Below are positions 36,655 to 49,109 of a stretch of 64,000 nt of DNA, piece after piece (the first letter of the stretch is position 1; every line of letters begins with the position of its first letter). This DNA comes from Siniperca chuatsi (lineage: Eukaryota; Chordata; Actinopteri; Centrarchiformes; Sinipercidae). The translations under genes were made by a program, and so were the position numbers. The notes under the pieces were generated by a model that saw only the letters and a list, made by a program, of their open reading frames with translations, did not search any database and had not been told where the DNA came from. The stretch lies in NCBI RefSeq assembly GCF_020085105.1, contig NC_058046.1:12990175-13054174 (forward strand), given 5' to 3'.

Positions 36655-39600
36655 TTAGATGAGTCTGGCCTCTCCCTCCATGTCTGGCGGTAGATCACAC
36701 ACTCCCGTGAAGTGCATCTCCTTTCCCTTGCTTCCCTGTCCCGTCCCGACTCTGGCCCCTCGTTCCCCCAGGCTGGGAGAGGGCTGTTGGACCTGAGGGT
36801 CTGGCGAGGTCCCACGGGGGATTCCACCTGCCCGCCTCTCTTTCAAGAAGACCTCTAGTCGGCGCAGCATCTGCTTGGGGTTCTTTTTGGCAAACAGCTC
36901 AACTTCTGAAGGGTTAGAAAATGCAAATGGTGGGACTCGTGCTGGGATGACAATCTGTGTTTAACTGTGTTTCTGCAATCTGAGTGTTCAACGAATAGAC
37001 CTGTGACTCATGTTTTAAAGGGAGAGTTCAACATTTTGAAAGATACACTTATTAGCTTTCTTGCTGAGAGTTAAATGAGAATGGACACATATCTCTCCAT
37101 AAAATATGAAGCCAAAGCCAGCAGCCGGTTAGCTTAGCACAGCTAGCTAACAGCTAGGCTACCTCTGTCAAATGGTAACAAAATTCAACTACCAGCACCT
37201 CCAAGCTCATTAACTAACACATTATGTCTCATCTGTTTAGTCCGTACAAACACAGAAGTGTAAAAAAATGACAGGTCGTGGTTTTACCAGGAGTTATGTA
37301 CTGGACTCTTTCTTGGCCGGGTGCAGTGACTTGAACCTGTAGTTTTTACACTATGGTTTTTGTTATTTTTAGGCAGATTTTATTACCTTGTTACCAGACA
37401 GAGCCAGGCTAGCTGTTTTCCCCCGTTTCCAGTCTTTGTGCTAAGCTAAGCTAACTGGCTGCTGGCTGTAGCTTCATATTTAATGGATAGATATGAGAGT
37501 TAATGCATACATCTTTTCATCTAACTTTCAGCCTGATTAAATGTACAATTGGTTAAGAGAAAAAGCAGTGCAAAAATGTGCAGTTAAAAGAATATTCCAC
37601 TAATTTAAAAAAATAAATAAAATCAATGCAGCAGATAGAGATATTGTCTTTTTCATTCCGCAGATTCTTCTTCTTTGTCAAAACCTGTCACCTACATTAC
37701 CCACAATGCAACTCAACTGCCAACAGTTTTGGGTTTGTTATGCTAGAAGCAGCTAATGCAGCCTCAATCTGCTAGCCTCCCTAGCTAACCCAATACAATG
37801 CATGAGCAACAGAATGATAGATCTTTCCATTACAAATCAATGAACAAGCATGATTTCAAAGTGCTTAATAGTAGAAACAATACACTCTTCTCTTTACCTT
37901 TTAGTACAAAGCCAGAGTCAGTGATGGTCTTCTGTTGGGTCTTCCACAAATGGTACAGGTGAAGATACGTGGCAACATAGAACTCATTCAACACACCAAC
38001 CACTTGCTGACGACGATTGCACTCTCTGGTATGGCCGAAGACAGAGAGGAGTATTGGTGTGAAGAGATACTGTGTGACAAATAGACAACAAGCCACATAC
38101 ATACCACAGAAGATGCAGTAAAACAAGAACTGAGGACCAGAGACTCACTTGGACAAGGCTTCCTCTCTGAGTACTTGCAGAGCGATGCGGGTCATGTTGA
38201 TTGACATCACACTGAATGGAAAGTTCTAAACCAGAGAAAATACACAAGGAAATTTAGCTCCAAAAGGAATACTTACAAAGGCTACAAGAGCAAGTCCTGA
38301 AATATACTCGTCTTGTAGCCGACTTTATTGATCCCTGAGGGGAAATTCTCTTTTTCGCTCTAGTTCCCTCTGCAGGGAGGACAAAGGTCAGGGTCAGCTA
38401 CAAAGCAGCATGCCTGGAGTGGAGGGGCTTCAGTGTCTCTCTGAAGGATTGGTGTCCAAATGAACATAAACATAAAACATATCTCCAATAACTAAAACAC
38501 ATGCATGCACAAATTTGCTCTTTTATGACCTGGTGATACCTGTGTAGGGTGTTGTGATAACTTGTAGATGTCTCTGGCCAACGGTAGGGTCTCTGGGTCC
38601 ATCACAAAGTACAGAGTATGCATCAGTCCCAGGAAACCAGTGCCACGAAGGTCAGTGGCTGGGTCTGTACCTGCAGTACAGAAAACAAACCAACACAGAG
38701 TCATACTGTTTCCTTGTTTGGTGTGAATACTGTCAATAATTTTGGATGCAGCTTTTCTTTTCTAAAACACTTAAAGCATTACTCTTTCAAAGAGAGAGGC
38801 CTCAGAACCATTTATTTCAATTAATTAATGCATTTATTTAGAGAAACATTTAATACTGTAAAAAATAACATGTATTTCATTGACCTTTGCTAATGAACCT
38901 TAACATTTCTTAACAATTAAAAACCATTACATTGTGAAATTAAAGAGCAGTAGTTCACTAGGAAGATGAATTTAATCTGAACATCCACAGACCTATACCA
39001 TTGTATTATAGCGAAGGAGTGTAAAGGTATCTTACCCTGAAAGCCGATGTTTTCCCAGTGCGTCCCATAGCGAGGACAGTCCAGCCTGCTGCCAATCAGC
39101 CTCTTATAAATGGTCTGGAGGACACGCATGTGGACTGTTTGGCTGTTGTCCACATGGCCTATAGAAAAAAAAACACACACACACAAATAAGTAACAGTGA
39201 AAATCAGTGGATTATTAGAAACACTCATGACTTTTACATCTGGCAGGATGATTACACAAACAGGCCCAGCTAATACACACTCACACTGTGCGATGGCAAA
39301 GACCAGATCCCGCTCCTCCAGGAGTTCCCTGTGCAGCCGTGGAGGTCCGAAGAGGAAGTGTGTGATCGCGGCCAGACCTGTCCTGCGAATGGTTGGCTGG
39401 ATGTTCTTCTACAGATGGAGAAATACAATAGCGCTTTAAAATTACAGTTAGAGCTACCAATAAAATTTGTATTAAAATAATAATAATAATGATAATAGAA
39501 TAATAAAAGTCTTGATTTGAGACCTGTGCCTTTATGTCAAAATTCTATTGTTTGCTCTTCTTTGCTGTGTTAATTTGCTTTTGCTGGTGTCTGCTGTTAT

Positions 39601-41823
39601 TGCAAACTCAACTTCCTGCATCTGTTTCACAATAAAATGCTTCCAGCAGTTCACTTCCCATCCCTGGGAAGCTTTTGCTGTGAAATCATCAAACTCCAAG
39701 TGTAGGTATAGCATGACAATGATGTTTCACTGGTAATGCTGTGGAAATGTACATTATCATGAATTTACCATATGAGCCATTATAGTGCAGGTAGATTTGT
39801 TTTCCAGCCTTTATTTGGGACTAACCTTTATTTGCTCCAATAAACTGCTCCCCCTGCTATTATTTGAGAGTTGGCCATTACTGAGATATCAGCTTTTATT
39901 TGAGAATTTAAACATTCCTTACCAGCAAGTCCCCGAGGTCTGTGGTCTGGAAGTACTGCAGGGCTTCATTGAAGGAGATGAGTGGGGTCGGGTTTGAGTC
40001 CTCAGTGAGAGCTGGGGGATATTACAAAAACATTATTCTTTTAGAACAGCAACTTACAGACAAAAAAATTCAGCAAAGTCATCGTCATCATGATGCAAAC
40101 AGGTGAAACAGCAAGATGCATCTGACCTGGTTGGACGTTCTCCAGTGCCTCCCACTCCTCTCTGGCCTTTTCTAACTCCACATTTTCCTCTGTAGATAAG
40201 AAGATAATTTAAAAAATAAAAGTAAGAAAACAAACTAATACACCAAACTGTGTCACACACTCTCACACACACAAACTTCACCAGAAGCACCGCACCAGTC
40301 AAGAGGGCACTGAGACCCCGTGCTTCCTCCAAGCAGGCAACCTGCACTCCTTATGGAGGTTTTACCTGCAACGGCTCCCTGGTATCTAGGATACACTCAG
40401 AAATTCCTGTGGGAAGAGGATGTGAGAAAAAAAAAAGTGAGGTTGTGTGAGAGTATGCATGTTACCTGCAGGCTTAGGCTGGTCCCCTCCGGCTGCCAGG
40501 GTCTGCAGAAGTCCATTCTGCTTCAGTGCTGAAATCTGGACAATTACCAAATAATGGATTACCTTACATTCAAGGAGGGCCATGTTGGTTTAAGTGAGAT
40601 ACTAAGAAGGAAATTAAATTACCGGCAGGGATCTGAGTGGTGCGCTGCTGTTGGTGTGGTCTTTGACATTATGACTAATTATCAGTCCGTTCATGACCTG
40701 AGAAGAAAAAAGTTTAAAACAGGCAATTTCTAAATAAAAGACTTGCAAGGAAAAACAAATTACAATGGATCAATGACAAGTGATTTTTAGCTCTACTCAC
40801 AGGCTTAAGGTTGGAGTGTCCATTGGTGATATCCTCTAATGGTTTACATTCACGGGACAAACCATTCAGGCCCTAACAGGAGGGCAGCAACAGAGAGCAG
40901 ATGCTTCAGACATGTACACAATGTAAAAATAGTGCAGCTTTCACTGCTTTTAAGACAGGCAATTCATTATCATTGCATGCATCATTATATTCTGTTTTTG
41001 GTAGTTCTGGCATCCCTGAGACCTAAAACTAACTTGTGAAAAATACTAAGTACAACAAGCCAAATAAAATCTCAGAATTCTAATTTCATTCTAATGTCTC
41101 AGAAGTTGCATACTTGCAAACGCTTCGCTTCTTCTGTCTTACTACAGTGCTTCCTGTGTTGGTCGATGTATGTATTAAGAATTAGGTAATTTAAGGGTGC
41201 ACTTCCTTTGAGGAAAACTGTCCCTGCCCTGTTATGATGCATCCAGCAAGGCACAGGACATACTTATCTAACTGTTTACAAAAAAAGCAATACACAAGGA
41301 TGGAGGTCAGGGAGCAATAAGTAATGTTACGGCTAGAAAACCAAGCTGGGGATAAGGGAAATGCCCTGTCAGCTGCCACCATGGCAACATGCAAAGCAAG
41401 CTAGAACCAAGATTACAGCTAAAGCAGAGGGAGAACTGTTGTCCTTAAGCCTTAAGTTAAACACACGTGACAGACCTGCTTATACAAATGAGCTCTTCAT
41501 TGTTTAACATTATACAACAGTGTGGAACAGGAAGGTAACATTTATCCCTGAGGGTGACTACAACAATATGGCAACAGGGGTAAGACAGCACCCACTTTCA
41601 TTTTGTTGACCAACACAGCGGGTATCGCTTTCTGTTTTAATGGTGTTAAGTTAAATAAACCCAAACACTGGAATGAGATTAAACGGTTAAAACTTTAAGA
41701 CCAATAGTGAAATAATATTACCTCAGTGTGGCATGTGACATCAATGTCTTCTTCCATTGCATATGAGTGTGTTGGCTGGCGAGTATGTTCCTGATCCTGG
41801 CCCCTAAAGGCTTCTGTAGTCAT
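36655..41823 (-). CDS. elmod3: ELMO domain-containing protein 3
   Basis: Twelve coding exons join in frame to 434 aa: 41722-41823, 40801-40872, 40623-40697, 40466-40535, 40127-40189, 39923-40011, 39285-39408, 39036-39158, 38540-38670, 38149-38225, 37898-38025, 36655-36905. Diagnostic blocks are [54 protein letters not shown] then [17 protein letters not shown] (the ELMO domain core), ECNRRQQVV and TISDSG-like [16 protein letters not shown] proteins act as GTPase-activating proteins for Arf/Arl GTPases; ELMOD3 acts on ARL2-type substrates, localises to actin-rich structures and is a human deafness gene. The conserved Arg of the WxxxGFQ...TDxRG region is present. The protein is longer at both ends than human (381 aa), so the first exons and the Pro/Gly-rich C-terminus are less certain. 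A uORF overlaps the start. Confidence 0.92.
37015..37515. mobile_element. MITE-like element with long inverted ends, in last elmod3 intron
   Basis: AATATGAAGC...AGCAGCCGGTTAGCTTAGC near 37105-37140 is mirrored by GCTAAGCTAACTGGCTGCTGG...GCTTCATATT near 37441-37482. No ORF. This is a widespread teleost non-autonomous repeat in appearance; the exact ends were not fixed. Confidence 0.6.
37583..37792. mobile_element. Interspersed repeat R2, copy 2 (elmod3 intron)
   Basis: It has the same blocks in the same order as 24433-24858, including the CTACATTACCCACAATGC segment at 37692-37709. It is shorter than copy 1 at its right end. Confidence 0.7.
38319..38351 (-). mobile_element. LINE 3' tail, minus orientation, in elmod3 intron
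   Basis: The reverse complement reads TTTCCCCTCAGGGATCAAT followed by AAAGT, the same tail found at 5981-6021 and 30345-30390. More of the element probably extends to the right (to about 38460), but I could not set its limit. Confidence 0.6.
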
Positions 41824-41863
41824 GTACTGAGATGGGCTGAGGAGCTGATTCAAGGACCACCAT
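41804..41863 (-). CDS. Upstream ORF overlapping the elmod3 start codon
   Basis: An ATG in strong context (ACCATGG, complement of 41861-41863) opens a 19-codon frame ending in TAG at 41804-41806. It is out of frame with elmod3, whose ATG lies inside it (41821-41823). If the leader includes this segment, it should reduce initiation at the main ATG. A CTACAG acceptor-like sequence just upstream leaves the leader structure open. Confidence 0.4.
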   Translation of the reverse strand: MVVLESAPQPISVHDYRSL

Positions 41864-42766
41864 GGTTTCTGTAGTGTATATCTGTAGTGACTGCTGACTG
41901 TATCTATGCTTTTCTCCTTTTCTCCTCACATACATAGAGAACTCAATGTCCACAGTCACCAGTGTGATTTCATCAAACTGTCACTGGCAGAAGAAATCCA
42001 TGTTGAGCACATCATATTCTCTTTTTCTGCGTAATAGCGATGATTGTGTGGTTTTGATGGCAGCCTGGTTTTATTAGCTACTCCAGAGTCTAACCTTGAG
42101 TGTGTACACTGAGGGGAATGAGCAGGTATCAATCTACAAGAGCTGACAGGAGGAAATGGCTATCCATCAGCAGACAAGTTTCCTGGAAACCTGCCTCCTT
42201 CCTCTCCTGCACAGATCTGCTTGGCCAGCGGGTTCACTCCTCAGCCCCATCAGAGGTACACAGAAGCTGGATAATGACATTGCTTTTCAGGGCTTGGCTC
42301 TCCCCGTCCGAGACACTTCATTACTTTGGCACTGAAGACAAATCCAGTACGCACCTGTACAGCTGCAGTTTAATTTACTTGCACCAAAGCTGTGTTATGT
42401 CTTCAGCCTCACATGAAACAGCAGCACACATCCAAAGTAAGAAGTGCAGGTGTCCAGTGAGATATGGGTCATGGATAAAGTTCTTGTGTGGCCAGAGTCC
42501 TGAGGATGGGCTGTCATATGTACACAATATCTGAAAACTAAAACAAAAAGAATGATTAAACTACACAAAGTTAATAAACGTCTGTCAATGAGCAAAAACA
42601 CAAATTAAATATTACTTAGATGATGATGCATATAACATAAAAAAGGGGGGCAAAATATGGGTTTAATGTCAAAATTGATTTTTAAAAAAAATACAACTAT
42701 TAGCTGCATTGCTGCAAAATTCTGTCCCTTGTATTATTGTCTTTTTATGTTTTTTTTTGGAAAGTG

Positions 42767-43197
42767 CTGTTCTTAAATACAAATTTGAGGTAGTTGTACT
42801 TTATTTGAGCGATGCTACTTTATACTACAATTCACTTTTTACTCCACCACATTTATTTGACAGCTTTACTAGGTACTTTAAAAATTAAGATTTTACATAC
42901 ATAATATCTAATGAGCTTACCGGTACCGGTAATGCATTGTTATAGATTAAACTACCCAACAGTATGTAAATATTAGCTCCAACAATGCTAATTAAACATT
43001 AATTATAATTGAATAATACAATGGTATAAGACTCACAAGGGTAGTTTTTTTCCTGCACTGAGTACTTTTATTTTTTATACTTTGGTAGTTTCACTTAAAT
43101 AACATTTTCAATGCATGACTCTTACATATAATGGAGTATTTTTAGTGTGGTATTGCTACTTTTACTCAAGGATCTAAACACTTCCTCCACCACTGTC
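42767..43197 (+). mobile_element. Non-autonomous DNA transposon, 5'-truncated copy
   Basis: It shares ordered blocks with 57123-57663 (TTTTTACTC.AC.ACATTTATTTGACAGCTTTA, GATTAAACTACCCAACA) and ends CTTCCTCCACCACTG. The 5' terminus is missing. It lies in the probable elmod3 5' UTR intron. No ORF. Confidence 0.7.
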
Positions 43198-43848
43198 TGA
43201 ATCACAGCAAGATAAAAACGCCTATAAATGCATTACACTAGAATGTCAAAGTCAAGCACTGCAGAGTACAAGCACACTGTCATGACAAAATCACAGCATT
43301 TATCGTATAAGCCCATCTTTGTTAGATGACAGTGGTCTACAGTTTTGACAGCTACAGTAACAGCCTAACGTCACCTAGCCAACATTATCTGTAGCAACCA
43401 ACAAGCTAGCAATATGTCAGCTAGCAACCCCGCAGGCACAAAGACGCAGCTACAGCTTCTTCTCACACCGAGAATGCAACGCCTGCATGTATTGCATGCA
43501 AACCAGCCAAAATTTGCGGCAAAATAGCTAAACGATTTATGTCAAGTGAAATTAAGTAGTTGAGCCCTAGCTAACACAAAAACCTGCTGTCAGGCTAACT
43601 AACGGGCTAGCTGTAGCTCTATTGAACTGTAACGGGGATGGAGTCTGTGCCTAAATCCGACAGCACCGAACGGACTAATTTGTTTTTGTCATTACGGTAT
43701 ATTAAAACCGCTACAAAACATTGCGTGTGGTGGCCTGTCCGACTATATTATGCGATATGAAGCATTTCAAAAGTACCTCAGTTTCTGACTGTTTCTCCCT
43801 CCAATCTCAGCTTCCCTTCCCCCGTCCAGTGGCCACGGTAATTTCAAG

Positions 43849-43867
43849 TGCATCCTGGGAATTGTGG
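43849..43867 (-). promoter_or_regulatory. ZNF143/Staf-like site, probable elmod3 promoter
   Basis: On the minus strand the site reads CCACAATTCCCAGGATGCA, close to the ZNF143 (Staf) consensus ACTACAATTCCCAGAATGC. ZNF143 sites mark start regions of housekeeping genes. It lies about 2 kb upstream of the elmod3 ATG, so a 5' UTR intron is implied. Confidence 0.5.
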
Positions 43868-43902
43868 TTTCCTGTAAGGACTTCTAGCTTCATTACGTCA
43901 TT

Positions 43903-43903
<1 letters not shown>

Positions 43904-43970
<67 letters not shown>

Positions 43971-43975
43971 ACACA
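43904..43975. repeat. (CT)n microsatellite, 72 bp
   Basis: About 35 uninterrupted CT units, immediately right of the ZNF143-like site. On the minus strand it is a GA tract just upstream of the presumed elmod3 start region. Confidence 0.97.
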
Positions 43976-45420
43976 GATATTGTAGGCTCCTAGAGCAGGG
44001 AGCCTGTGACCTCCTTTTCTATCTATACCTCCTATCAGCACAGATACTCTTCTTTGTTCAAAATACTGTGAAAAGTCTCACATTTTCTCTGAACCAAATT
44101 ATGAATATAATAATTATGAAAAAGCACTATGATATAAAGATTTAACTTAACCCTTCCAAAAAGCTTTGACAATGTTTGGTGTTCCCTATAAAGTGCAAGG
44201 ATTTTCCTACATTTCTTCCCGACAGGAAAAAAGCTGATGTTTGGAGTTGAATTTCAGTCAAGGACAGATATTGGATGAAAAAAAAAAAGATTTAATCAAG
44301 GCTGTCATCAGTGCCACTCGATATGACTGCCAGATTGCTTGTTTTGTCTTCCTGGTCTTATTACACAACTAATCTGGATAACACTGGATAATTCTCCCTT
44401 TCCTACCCCAGAATTTCTCCACTCCTCTCTTTAAACAAATAATGGAACAGGATCTCTAAGTGGCTACAACCCTCCCCACATCTGCTTATGTTCAGATTTT
44501 GAGGGATTTCAAGCAGATGCCAATTATTATCCTCTGGAACATTCTTTCAAGGACAGAAATGTTTGTTTTGTATTACACAAGCCAGCCCTTGGAACTATTC
44601 CGCTGAAGTTTGTTTTATTTAGAGTACACTGGAGTCAGGATTTGTCTTAGGCCTAAATTTTCAAAAAGTTGATGGGAAAAAGTGAAAAACCACAGTTCAC
44701 AGGTTACAGTTGGCCCACTTCCTATTTTACCTCAGAAACTTCCATCAGGCCTTAGTGGTATAACAGTAGTGCTGGTGAATATTTTGCTGCCAACTTAATC
44801 ATGTGAGACAGACAGTGAGAATCCTGGCCCCTGTAGTCTGTGCTACATCCAATAAAATGAGCTGTTACAAAACATTTTGGATCGATTAAAACTACACACA
44901 ACAGGAAAAAAGGTTACACAACTGGCAATAATGGAGGACAGATTTCCTGTTTGGGATGAAATCCACCATTACTTGATCTTGGGGAATGTGCTGCTGGCTC
45001 GCACTGAACTGCTTGCTGCTGGGCTCCTCACACATCTGAATGTCCCAACACCTGCTCATTCTGGCAAACTGTCAGAACAAACCCATCAAGGAGCAGGAAG
45101 ACACTTTTTATGAACTACATTTTTCATGGTTTAAAAATGAACCTTCAAATTCATGTCTCCTCCCTGTCGAAGTGGAATAATTGTGCAATTGTGGTGTAGT
45201 TTCCAAGATGAGTTTTATGTTTTATGTTCAGTTTTATGTTTTGCTTGTGTATTTTTTTTAAGTCCATGTGTTTTGTCTTTAAAGTTAAGCATGACCCATG
45301 AAATGTTTTATGAGCTTTTATTTAGGTTTTCATGCATCAGGAAAGGACAGAGTAATCATTCTCCAAACTGCTTTTCTTCTTCTCCAACAGCACGATAAAA
45401 GCATAAAGACACAAATATCA
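43976..45420. other. Intergenic, between elmod3 5' end and star 3' end
   Basis: About 1.4 kb with no recognised gene, element or RNA. The ORFs (78-81 codons) have no family resemblance. Confidence 0.5.
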
Positions 45421-45436
45421 ATGACATTGCAATTGT

Positions 45437-45442
45437 TTATTC
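45437..45442 (-). terminator. Candidate poly(A) signal of star
   Basis: TTTATT on the plus strand is AATAAA on the minus strand, about 510 bp beyond the star stop codon. No closer canonical signal was noticed. Confidence 0.45.
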
Positions 45443-45949
45443 ACTTGGCAGTCACTGAAATGTAATGCATCACCACAATACCAATAAGTTAAACATTGAA
45501 ATAAAAGTGCAATTTCATAGCAGAGGGAGGGACATTAACTGGGGTGTTATCAGAAGGAAACAATGTGCAGTTTGTTACACGTTTTACTGCTCACACTGAC
45601 TCAGTGTGCCTGCCAAGGTGGAGTGGAGTGATGTGAATGAATTTGTCAGAAACAATCAAGGCACAGAGTGTGTAAGATTGGTATCAGTGATGCAAAATCT
45701 CATGATTTTCTATTAAGAGGGGCAAGAAAAACACACATTTGCCAATTGAAACCAAAGTCTGTGCTCAGATTTTCCTAAGATCTCAGACAAGCATCATCTT
45801 CATCTGATCTCCCTAACACTCTCTGGATTTTCAGATTTCTTCAGCAGTTATAAGCAGATTGATATGATTTTTTAATGAGCAGGGGTTGCTAGTCTGCCAT
45901 TGCTGAGCGCACTCTGCCAAAGCTCAGCTCAAGAGGCATCTTGCAGATG

Positions 45950-48487
45950 TCAGCAGGTGTGAGCCATCTCCATAGAAACATTATTAGCCATCCTTTGCCT
46001 CAGGTGGTTGGCAAAGTCCACCTGCGTCTGAGAGAGCACTTTGTTTATGATTGTCTTTGGGATCCAACCCTGCAGACGGCAAAGATAAAGACAATGTTAG
46101 CTTGGGTAACATGATGTTTAGATGCTGTTTTTTATACACTGTTTTTACTTTTAGTTCTTGAATAAATTTCAATGCATATCAGTGTGGTTACTCGGGGAAA
46201 AGGAAACACAGACATGGCAATCATATACCTTTAGATCTATATTTAGTAACCAGGTGAACTTGGTCTTGTTTGGGTCTTCAGCACAGGGCTTCATAACTAT
46301 ACAGGTAGGTCCATTCTCCGCTCTGAAAAATATAATGATCAATGTACAACATCAGTTTAAATTGCCTTAGGTATATCCATCCATCCATTGCACACAAATA
46401 GTCGGATTGCTCTTTATCCCTCTAATAACTCCTTACATAAATGCATGCACATATCACAACTAGTTAATTATTCCCTCCCCTCTGGTGACTCACCTGACCA
46501 CACCCCTCTGCTCAGGCATTTTCGGGTGCTGAGTGGACATCCCAGCCAGGAAGCAGGCGGAGCCCCGGCGCTTGGCACAGCGGACGCTGACAAAGTCCCT
46601 TGGTCCCACCACATTGCCGGGTGTCTCTGCGGATACCTCATGGGTAACCATTGTGTCCTGGCCGATCTTTTGAAGGATCTGTGGGGTCCCATTGAGAAAT
46701 TCTATCAGTGTTCTTGGATATATATATATTTGTATTTGTATATGTCTCTTTCTGAAACATATGACAGTGAATTTTAAGTTGCAGAAGCTACATGGATCCC
46801 TGTTCATATTGCAGCCCTGGGTGCTGCCTCTCTCTTACCTTGACCTGTTTGACGTTAGGGTTCCACTCCCCCATTTGCTCCATATTTCCCACCAGCTCTT
46901 TGTAAAGATTGTCAGGACGTTGCTCCAACATCACTTCCAGCTTGAACACCTTCCCAATGTCAGGCAACACCTTACTCAGGACTTTGTCTCCATTTGCCTG
47001 AAGAGGTTGTTATGTTAAATAAGTACTGTAAGTATTCACGTTCTCTTTCACGTGTGATAAATTATACAGTGGATAATGTCACATTATCTATTCTCATCAG
47101 AACTGTAAATCCTGAGACCCACACCTTTAATCACCCATCTAAGGTGGCAGCAGCCGCAACTTTTGAGTTAATTATTATTAAGGTAGTCTCATTGAGACTG
47201 TGTACAAAAAAATAAACATATACAGTTTAAGCATAGACAGAAGCACAGATAATTCACAGATACATATTATACATTTTCACAGTTAAGAAAAGCATTTATA
47301 AATATGATTGCAAATACATAAGTACAACCTTTTAAAATGTCCACGTGAAATAAGAGAATGTAACTTCATATTTCTTTGGAGCTCATGCCATTTGTATGCA
47401 GCATTGTATTTGAACCCACTTTTTCCAAGTTCAGTGTGAACAAGAGTTACAGCTAATGTTAATATGTCCCGTGACCTGACATTATAAGTGCTGTATTTAA
47501 ATGGAACCAGAGAGCAAAGGTAACTAGACAGTTTTTGCAGTAGAGCCTTATGCCTTAAATAAATAAACAGCATACAATGCCGCTCCCTTCTGTTTGTTAA
47601 GGAGGAGTGCATATATACCACCATAATCAAGCGCAGACGGAATTGTAGATTGTATCTTGAATACTTCAGTGAAATATTATTCTATTCAGTGTCCTGCCTC
47701 GATACTCACAGCCACAATTTCAATGGTCCAGCCATCCTGTTCGCCGAGGATGCTGATGGCCTTCTGCAGTGCATCCTCGCCTTGCTTCACATAAGACTTC
47801 TCCTCCTCACTGTACCCCTCCTCCTCTTCAATCCGAGAACCTAGAAACAAAGAGCACAGAAAGTAAAACATGTCATTCAACAGCAATTATGTTTCTGTAT
47901 TTTTAAGATAAATAATTCACAAGCAAAACACTGATATGTCTATTTACTTACTGGCCAAAAGCTCTTATAACATACCGTTTCAGCTATATATCAAGACTTA
48001 CTCCATTATTTCTATCTGTGTGGCATTACACTGACTCAAATGATCACATGTAACAACTCACTGAGGAGGGAACTTCGTCGGCGGACTTGGCTGATCCAGT
48101 TACTGGGGCCCGGTCCTGCCAGTCTGTTCAGCTCATGGTGAATGGCCGCAATGGCATTCTTCCTCAAACCTGGGATACAGGGTCAAAAAGCACACAGTTA
48201 CTGCAATTCTAAATTCATTGATTACACATACAGCATATCAAAAGAAAGGAAATCACAAAAATTAGCTTTATTCTTTCTTTATTCATTCATTCAGACACTC
48301 TGACTCTGGGCTCCATACAGAACTCTACTAAGAACATGTGTGTTTTTGAGCATAAAGTAAAACAGGCAGAAGACTAGGCCAAGCCAAGAGTGCTGAATGT
48401 CTAAACAGGATTCTCTCACTCACCTGTCATGTTCCTCATATGCCGGTAGGAGATGCCAGCACACAGTTTGAAGGTTGCAGGCAGCAT
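45950..48487 (-). CDS. star: Steroidogenic acute regulatory protein (StAR, STARD1), mitochondrial
   Basis: Seven coding exons join in frame to 286 aa (human 285): 48424-48487, 48062-48169, 47710-47840, 46839-46997, 46494-46678, 46229-46322, 45950-46069. The N-terminus ([18 protein letters not shown]) is basic and amphipathic, a mitochondrial targeting sequence. The START lipid-binding domain follows from about residue 65: [80 protein letters not shown], ending [11 protein letters not shown]. The RRGS segment fits the conserved PKA phosphorylation site. StAR moves cholesterol to the inner mitochondrial membrane, the rate-limiting step of steroid synthesis in gonad, interrenal and brain. Exon count and phases match the vertebrate gene. 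The ATG sits beside a normal short leader, with a TATA-like box about 180 bp upstream. Confidence 0.97.
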
Positions 48488-48661
48488 TTTCTGTTACAGG
48501 AGTTTCTTGCAGCTTTAAGAGAACTAGAAAACTGGAAAAGCAAGTGGATCACAAAGATTCAATATCTGGCTGAACTGTAAATGTTCTTGAAATAAGTGGA
48601 TGAACGGCTGAGAGGGCTGTAGAGAGGATTTGGATTTCTGTCTGTGGACGCTTAAAAGTGC

Positions 48662-48673
48662 TGTATATATAAG
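48662..48673 (-). promoter_or_regulatory. TATA-like box of star with SF-1-like half site upstream
   Basis: On the minus strand TCTTATATATACAGC lies about 180 bp above the star ATG. ACAAGGCCG (about 48687-48695), one base off the SF-1/Nr5a1 consensus YCAAGGYCA, lies just beyond it on the plus strand. StAR promoters in mammals carry SF-1 sites close to the start. Motif inference only. Confidence 0.4.
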
Positions 48674-48889
48674 AGCACTGCCCACAAGGCCGCCGTGCTA
48701 TCACCACATAGATAAACACACACACATCACCTCATCTTCCAATGGCCATGTCACCAAGGTTGCCTGGCGGACACGACGAGCATGTCTCAGACTCTCACAA
48801 ACACTGTGTTAGATAACGTCCAGTGCCCAGGCCCACTGTATTGCTCAGACACACATACACACACACATCCACACATACACACACACACA

Positions 48890-49105
48890 GTTGTGTTTCC
48901 ATCACTTCTGAGGACATTACATTGACTTACATTTCCTGGAGACTTACCCTAACCCCAACCTTATCCTGAAGCTAACCTTACCCTAACCTTAAACCAAGTG
49001 TTCACCCTGAAATTTGATGATTTACGTTATAGGGACTTACATTTTGACCCCAAAAGGAAGGCGAGTCCCCACAATGTGACTGTGTAAACAGATTTATGTC
49101 CCCAC
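48890..49105. mobile_element. Interspersed repeat R1, copy 2, flanked by CA microsatellites
   Basis: It begins TTGTGTTTCCATCACTTC, has a CTTACCCTAACCCCAACC centre, AAACCAAGTGTTCACCCTG, then GTCCCCACAA near its right end. Block order matches 36403-36600. CA microsatellites lie directly left (48848-48889) and right (about 49132-49142). Confidence 0.65.
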
Positions 49106-49109
49106 AACA

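Noticed and set aside
40341-40395. Possible extra small elmod3 exon (CCTAG acceptor, GTAAAA donor, 20 nt)
   Set aside because: Inclusion would break the frame between the 40466-40535 and 40127-40189 exons, which join cleanly without it.
42100-42534. 144-codon plus-strand ORF upstream of elmod3
   Set aside because: No recognisable domain, no splice or promoter context, and it lies in a presumed elmod3 leader intron on the other strand.
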